A DNA stretch of 64,000 bases. Origin: Ligula intestinalis. Taxonomy: Eukaryota > Platyhelminthes > Cestoda > Diphyllobothriidea > Diphyllobothriidae. The notes beneath the pieces are model-generated. The model made no database searches, was not told where the DNA came from, and was given only the letters and a program-made list of their open reading frames with translations. Below, in pieces: positions 29,701 to 41,700 of this stretch; the stretch's first letter is position 1, and every line of letters starts with the position of its first letter. The translations under genes were made by a program, and so were the position numbers. The stretch spans positions 31,969,622 to 32,033,621 of the forward strand of contig JAYGXS010000003.1 in NCBI GenBank assembly GCA_036362985.1, given 5' to 3'.

Positions 29701-32700
29701 ATAAGTTTTTGTGAAAGATGCAAACATTGTCACAGATCGCTTTTGTTGTGCAAACGTGCACAGAAATAATTTGGAAAAATTAATTGTTGAAGACGTGAGG
29801 TGCTTGCGGAATGGCAGCGTACAAATTTTCACTGGATATCCAGTCTCTGTGATCTTCTAGTGTAAATAAATACGCTTTTGAAATCAAATGAGCAGTGTGA
29901 TTGTTTGTAATGCTATGTAAAATAGGTGTAAGGTGTTAACATATGGTTATCCAAACCTCTCATAAAGACGTCAACAGTGGGTGCATGCACAAAAGATTCG
30001 GGCAAGGAGTTCCACTGTCGAATGACCCTTTGAGAGAAGAAGGATGAACGTTCGTTTGTTCGGCTTAGTTCCTTCTTCAACTGGCAGTCATGTCTTCGGA
30101 GGTTCCTTCTTGGGGCCATTTGAAAGAGATCCTCCCATTTGACACCCAGACCAGTTCCCCTTAGTAACTGAAAAGTTGCTACAAGGTCCCCTCTGTCTTG
30201 TGTATAATGGAAGGGAAAGAGGTTTAAAGCAGTCAGCCGCTGTTCATAGAAGGACTGCTTAAGTTCAGGGACCGCATTGTAGAACTTCTTTGAACACCTT
30301 CGAGAATCCGCATGTGTTTCTGAAGCCAGGGCCGCCAAGCCTGTATCGCATATTCCAGATGCGGCCGCACGAACGTTCCATATACTTTTCCGAAAACATC
30401 GGTATTCAGGTTAACGAACGTCCTTCGTACGGTGCTCATGACCGACATTGCTTTCGCTGCGGCTTTGGGACTCTGTGCGGTGACAATTAGATCGCCTTTA
30501 ATAAGAACACCTAGGTCGCTTTGCAAACTTACGGTTTCGAGTGGTTGGCGTCTAAGATATAATGTCGCGAGAGAGCAGTTCTGCGTCGTCTTGCTGATAG
30601 TATGTGCATTACTACACATTTTTGGGGTTGAAGTTCATACACCAACTGTCGCTCCAACAGTGCAGTCGGTCTATATCCTCTTGTAATATTTGGAAGTCCC
30701 TTTCGTCTTTTATCTCCCTCCACAGTTTGAGATCATCAGCAAAGAGTACTTTGTCAGATTTAATTTCTCGCACGATGTTATTTACGTAAATGATGAAAAG
30801 GAGCGGCCCAAGAACTGACCCTTGTGGAACTCCACTTTTGACAGGTGCCCACTCTGAACAGTAGCCACCTGCAGTAACTTTTTCACTACGGTCTCCAAGG
30901 AAGTCTTTAATCCATTTCAGGAGATACCCTGTTATCCCAAAGTCGCCCTGTTTTTGGATGAGTCACTGATGTGGAACTCGATCAAACGCCTTGGTGAAGT
31001 CAAAATAAATAACATCTACTGGGTGTCCTTCATCCATGGATTTTGTCTAGTGTTCTAGCGTTGTGAAAAGATTTGTAAGACAAGACCTCTTCTCATAGAA
31101 ACCATGCTGGACTGAGCTGATTTGGCGGCGAAATGAATCGAGTGATAAAATCGATTTTTTGATTATCCTTTCCATCAGCTTACAGCAGATGCACGTCAAA
31201 CTAACCAGTCGTTAGTTGGTGGGATAGAGTCGTGATCCTCCCTTATGGATGGGTACGACATTTGCCCACTTCCATGTTTCAGGTAGTTTACCAGCTTCGA
31301 GGGATTTTCGAAAAACGTATGCTGAGTGGTTCCGCTAATTCCTCAGATAGTTCGCGTAGAAGTACCCCTGGGATATCATCCGGTTCAGGTGACTTGGCCG
31401 GATCCAGCTTCTTTAACTCTGCCAAAACTGTCTGCGTTGTAAATAATACAGTGTTTATAATCGAGTTGTTGACGGCTTGTGACAAAGGGCGTGGCTGGAG
31501 AGGTGGCTCCGTGTTATAGACACTTTGGAAGAATTCTGAAAAAAGTTCGGCTTTTTGAGGGCCACTACTCACAGTTTCGTTGTTTTTTCTTTGATAGTTG
31601 CGAGATGGTCACGGTTCTTTGTACAACTTCTGATGTAGGAGTAGAAGGCTTTGGGTTTTTGCGGCGCCTCTTCCAGGAATCGTAGTTCATACGAGGCTCG
31701 TGTTGCTCTGATGATTTTCTTGCAGAAATTGCGTTGTTGTCTATACTCCTGGAGCTTGTTTTGATCCTTTGTCTGTTGAAATATCTTTCACAGCTTGTGT
31801 TTCTTACGAATATCCTTTTTTACCGCTTTTGTCAGCCATCTTTGTCTGTTGCCCGTCGATCATTCCTTGAGAGGACAGTACAATTCGATCAAGTTTTTCA
31901 TTCTTGATTCAAAGATATTCCAACATTCATTTATACCCCCTCGGAATAATTCCATCCATCTTGTAGGCCCAATCGTCAAATTAATTACCTCAAAGTTTCC
32001 CCGCCATAAATTTCTAAATGGCTTGGAGCTTCTTTCGGGGACAGCTACCAGCGTTGATTCCCACATCAATGTCATATGATCAGAGGAACCTAGGGGTGGA
32101 CCTACATTTATTTCATCAACACTTTCCTCGCGTTTGGTAAAAAATAGATCCAGACAACTAGCTCTCTGACCTTCACTCATTCAAGTCGTGGTTCGTACAT
32201 GTTGAAACAGGAATTCATCAAGTTTCATGGCTAAAAGCATTTGATCGAATCCTTGTCTAAGGCACTTACTGTTCATCAGATCCCAGTTAATCGACGGGGC
32301 ATTGAAATCCTCTATAATAATGCTGTCTTGTTTTCGACACTCCTCCCGAAGTCGGGTGAGTAACAGCTGATCTTTTTCCGCATGTTGATTTGGAGGCCTG
32401 TATACAACAGTTAAAGTCACATTTTCAGCTTTGGGTACCAATTAGTGACACTGCAGCATCTTCAGCTCATTGTCATCCGCACATTCGTCTGTGAGGATTA
32501 GGTCAACTGTACTACTTATATACGGGGCAACACCACCACCGCTTCTTATTTTGCGGTCACGTCTTAGCACCTGATAACCATCAATTCGAATTTCAGAGTC
32601 TTGTAGAGCTTCGGTTAGCCACGTTTCAGTTAGTGCCATTACATCAGGACGTAGCTCGGCCACAAGTATTTTGAGTTCGTCAAGTTTATAAAATAGGTTT

Positions 32701-35700
32701 TGCACATTTCCATAATAGAACTTGATTTTGTGGAGGTTTTCACGTTGGGTTAATTGCCCGGCCAGGCGTCCTCCACAGAAAGGGCCTTTGACGTTGGACA
32801 ATCACCCCATTGCGTATTTCCAGGCCCTTCTCTCCTTGTTCTTTCAAAATGGCTAAGTCCGCCTTTAAAGCCCTCAATTTCATCCTCTCCTTTACCGTGT
32901 ACTCCTGTTGAAAAAAACCACCTTGTGGTCGTAGATTCCTCCTGCCGTTTGCTCGAGCAGGAGATCTCTCTGAAGCTTACTCTTAAAAATTAGTTTTAAC
33001 GGCCTGGGTTTCCTCCCTTGAGAATTGGAGTTGCCCTTACTCTTTATTCGGAAATGCGTCAGTATCAAAAATTCTTCCTCCTCACTTATAACATTCTTTA
33101 AGCACTCCCTTAAGGCCTTGGTGTCCTCGTCTATTCTACTCTTTGGACTACTATTAGTTGATTCAGAGAGCCCATGTAAAATTATGCACTGTGTACTATC
33201 CACCTCAACTGCGTCTCGAGGAATTTGTTGGATAGTCCGGTTGATTCCAGTAGGGGCCTCGTTGCTATGGCCATGAGGATTTGCGAGGCCAGACAGTTCA
33301 TTTATATGAGCGGTCGCTGTGCTGGGTACATCCAGCACTTTTGGTCCGGAAAACGAGCCTACAATTAGCGGGGATTTAAATTCGGAAAGTTCCTCATGGG
33401 TTGAAATTGGGCGCAGAATATCAGTCCAGCAGACAATTAGAGATGTTTCTGTAGGATTTTGATCACATTGGTCCTCGTCGACGACAACTTGACCCTTAGT
33501 GTTACTTGAGTAAGTAAAATGTTCAGACGCCTTAACGTAGACTCGTAGTCTAGCGTTAACGGCGTTCGCCTGTTGGCCCATCGTGCAGGATGTAATTTCC
33601 GGGCCATCTACATTTTTGTTGACTTTCGACTCTTGGACGAGGTCGATTTCCGCAAATGGTTCTGAAGGATTTTGCTTAGGGAGCATGGAAACCTTTATGG
33701 ATTTCTTTACATTGGCCTTGTCTCGGCTTTCTGTCGTCTCCGACATCGTGCCATGCGTCAAAGTATGCAGATGTCTCTTAAGATTCTCTATCTCCTTTTT
33801 CAGACTTACCATGTCCATCTGCGTGACGGAAAAGGTTTGGAAAATTTCCGTGTATGTTAAGCTTTCTTTGATGTAATTTGAGTCTTTGGAATCAGAGGAC
33901 TTCTAGACCTTTTAGGGGAGGGTGATTTCGTCAAATCAACCTTGCGATTTCTGCCCTCGAAATTACGGCTAGGGCTTTTAAACCAAATTAAATTAGCGTC
34001 AACTGTATGCCTCGGTGGCGTAATGGTAACGACCGATGCCAGTGAATCAGGGGTTTTTGGTTCGAGTCCCTCTGGCGCAGGGACTTTTACAAGCTGATCT
34101 ATACGTTTATTTTTGTCTCCCATAATAGATCGCAGTGAAGGTAAACGATATTAAAGCTCTATGCAATATGAATAAAGCGTTCAACTGTAGGAAAAGGTTA
34201 TTGAAGCGACTCAGCCGTTTGTAGAGAGCTGGAATCCGGGAGAATGGTTGACAGAAGATGTCACGGAGATGTTGCTCGTTTTGATTAATGTCCTGCCGTG
34301 TCTTCTGAGGCTGGAGTTATTGAGAAAGCGAATCCAATTGCTAAAAACGAAAGTCTGCCAGAATGCTAGGTGGACTGAAATCCCGAAAATAATATTTCCC
34401 AAGGAGGACGAGAAATTCAAACTGCAATTCGAAGTGCGCGCTAAGGTATTTTTCGTGCGTATTTCAGTCACGCCTGCGCTCATCCCTCCTACTCTCAATA
34501 CTCAGTCAAGCCATTGAAGAGGAGAAAGCTGAACCCGTGCGAGTCGCGGCCATCCGATCTCTCGCATGTGCAGTCACTCTTATGGAAGATCCGGATAAGC
34601 TGGGCCAGCTGGCGTCTACACTGGAACGCATCCTGCAACAACACCCACCGAATGAGAACACCCTCGTTGGACTGCCCGACTTCCGTCTTCAAAATTCTTC
34701 TGGGGCTGTCAGTGCGTCTTTGGAGGTGTGGAAGGCAGCCGATAGAGTTCTTGGCGAACAGAATGGCTTTGAGGTGACATGCAACTGGTTGCTCCCCGCT
34801 GTAGCCCAGTGGTGTTTGGAGGAGGACAAACTGAATGATCTTCTCGTAGGACCATGGCTTGATCGCCTGAATTCGCTCGGTCTGGTAAGTAATCTCTCAG
34901 TAAGCCCTCTTATACTGAAGCTCGGACCAACCAAGATGAAGTAATTTTTGAGGTGTTTTATAAGTCTTCATCCGCACGATGTTTTCCTGGTAACTTGGAT
35001 TACTACTTACTATATACTAGTAGTTTTTCTTCCATTAAGTGAAATTTTGTGGTTCTCACGGCCCAGACACTCCGAGTTTTGCGGCTACCTACTGAGAGTG
35101 TGTGTGCGTTCGACCATCGACCACCAAGTGCACCAACAGGTTGGTACAGAAGGTGAGGATCTCAGGGGTTAGCTTTAGAGTGATGGAGGACGTAGTTAGC
35201 GGCTCCGCACTCTTCAGCTTCTCCCAGAGTCTCGAAGACTAAACGGCGTCCGGCGTACGCTGCTTTATCAAATGCAAGCCAAAACACCGCTTACTTAGCC
35301 TTAGGTGACAGTAGACGTTTCGCGGGTGCTTCTGTGCTATTTACCCTCACTCACCCATAGTAGGTCTGAAGATAGGCCCAAGGAGGCCGAGACTCATACG
35401 GCTACTACTGTTTCTACTACTACTAATACTACTACTACTACTACTGACTATCAATGTAGCCGAGGCTTAGTAGTATCAGTACTATCTCTGACGCTAAAAT
35501 ATGTCAGAAGTGACGCGATGCAATGATAACGCAAAACACTAACCTGGCGACCATTAAAATGACCACACACTCTTCCACTTGCGGCATTTCGCGTTGTTGC
35601 GAGAGTATAATCAGATTAGCCGCATTGGCTTCGTGGACTTTAAGCTGGCCTGTATAAATATAATTCACTAATGGTGAACCGAATCTTGAGCACAGTCTTA

Positions 35701-38700
35701 ATAAAACATGAAACAGAACTCCGAAGAAATGGTTAGTGACTGAAGCACGACAGCCTGGCCATTCGTAGGCCTTTCACACAGGGTATCACACAGTGATGGC
35801 ACATGGGAAGCAACAACGACACAGTGTGCAAGCAGTATGACCTTGTGTTGTAGCTACCTCTACTGAGAGAAAGCTTGGCTTGAAGACATGATTTTCAAAA
35901 GCAGTGCTTATTGAAATTCTGCGTTCGCCCCCTTTTTTTGTTTAGCAACTAGTGGAAAATGCACGGACGCAGGCCTCTTCGGCAACCCGCAGGTCGCTGA
36001 CTCCTCGCTCTGAATTCCCAGCGGCCGAACTGCGACTCGTACAAGCGGTGCTCGAACGCCTAGTGCCATTTTTATTCGCGCAGTTCTTACAGAGTCTGGA
36101 GCCGGTCATTCCCGCGTTAAAACTCAGTTCTTTGGATGCTCCGGTCACGCCGCTGGATGGAGGTGTGTAATTTTGTTATTTATATTATACAGGCCTATTC
36201 TCGCATATTTATGCGTGTATATAGATACATAGCGAGAACCGACCAAGAAAAGGGAGACCAGAATAGCCATTTTTGGTTTGCCAACCATCACCAGTCAGCG
36301 ATATGAAGATCATACTTTTATAAGGATGTTGGTCCATCAATCTCAAGTGGCTGTTCTCATATTGGACATTGGGCGAATATTAACATGGAAGACAGTCAAC
36401 ATTAGACGCTGATTACTGGACGCATTGCACAGAGATGAAGCATGCACCAATCGATTTATTGATTTGTGGGCCGCGTAAAGCATCCGAAACCCGAAAAAGG
36501 ACGAAATCAGCCAATTCACACCGGATAAGAGAATCTAGTAGTCACCCATTGACACCAACTTTAGCTAGCTACACAGTACTTTGTTATGCACCGTCAAAAT
36601 GTAATTGCCTTTATCAATCGCCCATTCACCGGCCGAACTAATGAACCAGTATTCTCAAGGCACATAATAAACTCTTAAAATTGGCGGCGGCAATCCCTTA
36701 TGTGTACCTGTGTATATTGGAGCTGCTGCTGTTGCCGGTCCCGCCAGTATGTTTGCGTCAATGTAAGCGAGCATCATCACTGCTGTGTGCGTGTCCTTAT
36801 AAATAACTCTGTTTTGATACCCAATAATTCGGCTTTCTACGACTTAAATACACTTTGGATGCTTGTGTTCCGTTGCAAAACACATATATGTACGAATAGC
36901 GTATATTGAAGGTGAACAACCTTTTTTATGTTGGCGAAGGCATATCGCAGGCATTCTCGAATATTCTTTCGAGTGTCCTTTCAAGGAGACGCCTCCACTG
37001 AGATCCTACGTCGAAACCTGAACTTTGCCATCAGGCACACGTTCCCGACAGTCAAATTCGAACTTATTTGCTCAGAGACCCCCTGTTTGACCTCAAAGAT
37101 AAGCATGAGCTGCCTTCTCAGACCTCTTCTACGTTCACTAAAGGCTTCAATTATTCCACTGGAGCGGGTTATGTTGTTCTAAGGACTAAATGCGTGAGCA
37201 TCATCCGGCAAGCCTAAACCATATCGAGGGCTTTCGTGTGACATGGTGTTGACAACGGCTACCAAGTAGACGCCAGCCAATCCTGTTCAGTCCTTTACAA
37301 GGTATCGATTAGATTCAAGAATGAGGATAGGTTTATAAGGAACCTGGGCTCAATATACATAACGGACAAGCCAGAAATTGTTATTCCGGTTTTGCCTTGC
37401 TTTGTCGGATCCATTCCATCATATCTGAGGTCGCTTAGCGACGGCCTGACATCACTAAAGTACGAGCCTCAAGGCAAACCGGGACAAGTATATGCCCAAA
37501 ATCAGATAGATCAGATGAATGCCCCAGTTCCATCATACTCCCGATCACAACTGACAGAGCAACGAGCCCGTGGTGCCAAGGTAGAGCATTAAGCTCAACG
37601 ACCAAAGGTCCCTGGTTTGAATTTCGTGGGTTCCAACCCTTGAGCTTGGGTATGACTGGCTGATGACGGCTAAAAAGCCAGAAATGTCCGTTCCGGTCTC
37701 CCTTTGCTTTGTCGGATCCATTCCATAACGAACTAATATATGCGTTTTAGTAGGCTTAGTTTTGTTTGGTTATTTTATAGCATTCTAAATACACCTTTTG
37801 CGTATTATATACAGAGTTAACATAACAAGTTGCACGTATTTGGTGGCGTAGGCAGTTTACCTAACTTACTGTAGATGAGGATAAATAAAAACGCGTACAG
37901 GAAACTTCGCATGCAAGGGTGATGACTATGCGGTCAGCCAACTTGGTCAAATATTTGCCCGCCCAAATCTTTCAGTTACTCCTACTTAAACCGCGCCCTA
38001 CCTTTTCCTTTCTGCGTGCTAAAATATTGAGTTACAGTGTTAAATCACAAAACATGTGCATACTCCTGATCTCGTGACTATATGATAATTTTTCCCCTGG
38101 TTTGGTCTGTATATACACCCGCCCCGCTATCTCCTCTTATCATTTATTTTTTCTTAATGTTGCTTTCCTTTCGGTACGCATATTATTGCGCCGGCCTGAT
38201 GCTCACAAATCGTAAAATTTGAAAATGCCGATATTTAAGTCTTCGATGTGTGTACGAGTTCAATCGCAGAATCCGAAGTCCCCCAATGTTCAGCACACAT
38301 ATTTGAATTTGTATGCCATACTTTTGTCGTAAATACTTCTTTTTAAATGTTTTTTGTTAATGGAAACACCTTTTCCTCTTTGGGTTCCGCTGTAGACATA
38401 GAATATCAAGGAAGCATTCTCTTTGATCCAAGATCGATCCTGGGTGTTGCACACTATTCCCAGCTCACAAGGGTATTGGACTGGATTCTCAAGCCGAAAC
38501 GAATGGATGAAGACGCCAAGCTCTCTACTTGCGATGAGCAGGAAGATGAGGAGGCTAGAGGAGATGAGGAAAGTTGCAGTTTCGGCGAAGATGGCGTTGA
38601 CGGTTTTCTTCAACTCTGCAAGGACGGTGATTGGCCGGCCATGGAATTCGTAAAAAGTCAGTTAGTACTTCGCCTGGCTCAGGTGCTGAAAAGTATTCAG

Positions 38701-41700
38701 CCGATCCCCCAGGGCTGCAAAGATATCCCCATCTACCTGGAGCCGGATGCAACCACAACGTCTGAGTTTATTACCGTGATGCAGGTAGGTGCCTGGTCTC
38801 ATACACTTTCACTACATAGTCAAATACGATTAATCATCAATTGTGCCTGATCATTACTGACGCAGAGGTCGGTTAGTTTATAATAAAAATGGCTTGGTTA
38901 AAATTAAAGTCACACTCTCTTCCTATTCAAACTCTGACCCAGTGGCAAGGTTAAAACCAGATCACTGGATATGAGATCAGACGCAGAAGGTACCAAGCAT
39001 TCACTATCTCTGTCTCACCTCTCGTTCATATCTGAGTTCAAGATCAGCTGTCTCTGTTTTGGCTCGTAACCTCCAAGCTATAATCTGTAGATCACACAAC
39101 AGTGTTGTGAACTTTAGGCTACATTCTTGGCAAATTCGAAAAAAATCAGAATCAGCATACCTTCACAAATTTTCCTTTGGTTTGCCGACGCTTAAAACCT
39201 TTAAATTCGATCTTTGTGCGATTTGCATGTAAGTTTTAAAATCAAGTGGATATCAAAAAAGAAAAATAATTTCTTTCTCAAACCATTGACGTCGGGGTCA
39301 CCTGATTTTAAATTAGAGTCCTTTGCTTTTCAATAGACAGGAAAGCGTAGATAAAAGATGTCCTTATAGTCAACATAACTATACAATGTGAATTGCAGAT
39401 AGCCATTATGGCGATGCTGTGGATTGTCGGCGCGAGATCATTCTTCTTGATGATATTAGAAATGGATATCTTAAAATATGACGCACGGACTACAACTCGT
39501 TTCTGTCTAAACCTCCGCTCATTTGACGACGGATGCTTAAAGCGGCTTTGTTGCAGCGGTACTGCTCCTTGTAAACACTTACTTCTTGTATACTAGTTTT
39601 AAAATAGTAATATTAATTTGACCCAATTTCGAAAAAAATGGCATCCTCTGTTGTGTTCTTACAAACGGTATCAAGGGCAAAGATTCAGTAAGGATAACGC
39701 TTTAATCACTTCAGCTAAACAACCCCAGCCGTTGAGATCCCCGAGTTTTCCTAATCAAATTGAATTTATTATTCAAATAAGCCAAAACACCTGCTAATTA
39801 GCCTTTTTTTGTTAAACCCAGAGAGGCGTGTTAGGGCATTTTAGAGGGAAAGATCAATATCCTTCATATTTTCTGCTATTAAGAATGTGTGGAAGACACG
39901 AAAGAACCTTTTCGGTTTAATTTATCATTTTTGCATGCAGTTTTAGCAAAAAAAGTTCTGATACGAGCAAAACTTAAATAAGAATAAGCCGGATGAACAG
40001 GAAGAGGATTCACGCAATGCACTTTTGAAAAAGTTTGTGCAACGTCAAGAAAATCCCTCCTATAAAAATAGGGTGAACTGCCGAGGAAGGAACCGTTTTC
40101 TGCCATTTTTACATTGTACCTGAGAGATTGTGCGATCACTAGCTCTGTTTAAGAGTTCTGGTAAGCAATCATCTTCGCACAGAATGTAGCCTGGTAAATC
40201 GACAAGGACACACAGTAGCGTCCTAAAATTGGACTTATTTTAATTACCTGAGACTGCAAACATTGTGAGCAAACCGACAGTTTCTGCCAGTAGGAAAAAC
40301 ACTTTATTGCTCCCAGTGCAGGTGGGTCTTATAGCGAGTATTCTTGAATAGCGAGTTCTTGCTTCGTTAACGTCCCTGTAATCGTCCTGAATTGAGGCTG
40401 GGCCTACACTTCGAAACTCTGTTTAAAATTTCGGGAGGATTTTTATTTGCTGTGGGGTCAGCCAATAAACCAGTTATGAGAAGGGCAGAGTATTTTGAGG
40501 CCCAGCTTAGTGCGCAGGTAGTCTAACGGATGGACCTAGTCTTCTGGACTCACTGTCATTCAAACGACATACTTCGCATTGATAACGCATGCATATTCCT
40601 CCCATGCCGAGCAACATCGATAGCTACGCGCCAGTCAAAAGACGCAATGCATACTGGATCAGGTAAAGAGGCATGCTCCTTGATATGGTCTGGTAAGAAC
40701 ATCTGTCTGAATAACATGACCTCCCTTGATCGATAGAAATGGAGGTTATCTTCCCTTCAGACCCTCACTGTCTGTTAAAAATTCTGTTTTGCGTTCTCAG
40801 CATGCATACAAGTATCAGCAATGGTAAAACAAGGAAATATTTCAAACCTCCTTAAAATAACCGCCAGGCGACGACAAAATGACGGTTATATTGCCCCGTT
40901 GCATTATCGGGCTGACCGTTGCAACACTGCCTATAAGTGTGATTATTTTATGGCAGCATCCATTTCAATACTACTGGCCAACACTCTGCCAAAAGGAGAA
41001 AAAATCGGCCATAAAAACTGTGAACTGCATTAACTACAGGCGGCTGACTTGAAAGCGCTCGTAATCTTGATTTTCAATGGTTCTTTCAGTTTTCTCGCTT
41101 TTGCTACTCTGTCTGTTGCAATTTCTCCCAGTGTTATGCCCTACTTTTGTGATTTCCACTAGTCGCAATTGGATGAGAACTATTGTCTACCCTGGCGCCT
41201 CTATGCCAGCGCTCCTGAGCTCATCTTTGGTCGGGTCGTCTGCCATCTTGTGTGGCAAATAGGTCGGATCTTCGGAGCCTCACTCATCCAAAGTCATCTC
41301 TACGAGCCGTTCCAGACTCTACTTATGGAAAAGACTCTACAAGGCTGTAAGATTTGCGTCCTTCTCTGCGCGCTTTGACTGCCACTATGATCCCTTTAAC
41401 CTAGCCTGATAATTAAACGCAAAAAGGTCCAGTTTTGGTGCTTAATCTCCTGCTGGGTTGGCTGCTCATGGCAAGCAAGTCTGGTCATCGGATTTGCGCA
41501 AAGATCCGTCAACGATCGTTTAGAACGCATTCGTTTCTTCCTCAGTTACCTGTATCCCCCAGCACTATCTGAGGAAGGACGCCACTCCGACCGTCGATTC
41601 CGAGGATATCCACGGTGTGTTCCACAGTATGGTGATATAAGGACAGTGAATTATGCGTAGATAAGTTTTAGCTAATGGTAGATGCCTGCCTTTCAGTTCA

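Larger units (their letters stand above)
29880..34123 (-). mobile_element. CR1-like non-LTR retrotransposon (LINE), decayed, antisense in RELCH intron 3
   Basis: Reading the minus strand from 34123 to about 29880 gives, in order, an ORF1-like protein, an apurinic-type endonuclease, a reverse transcriptase and a C-terminal domain. That is the order in CR1/jockey-type LINEs. The copy has in-frame stops (for example in RVPHQ*L near 30963 and in EH*TK near 31050) and frameshifts between blocks, so it cannot encode its proteins. At about 4.2 kb it is close to full length. The 5' limit is set by the first Met of the ORF1-like frame and the 3' limit is approximate. It lies opposite to RELCH transcription. 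Confidence 0.85.
28639..34467 (+). other. RELCH intron 3 (5.8 kb), mostly an antisense LINE
   Basis: Positions 29880-34123 are the minus-strand CR1-like element listed below. A short plus-strand fragment of a related LINE end lies at 29157-29265. The remaining 28640-29100 and 29310-29870 hold nothing I recognise. Confidence 0.65.

Noticed and set aside
34009..34079. Functional tRNA gene
   Set aside because: The anticodon and T stems do not pair properly despite good A- and B-boxes.
41476..41614. Alternative RELCH exon with peptide RLERIRFFLSYLYPPAL
   Set aside because: Its phases would close the gap between 41346 and 46679, but the acceptor is poor, the peptide does not resemble RELCH and it is too short. 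The exon at 41546 has a far better acceptor.
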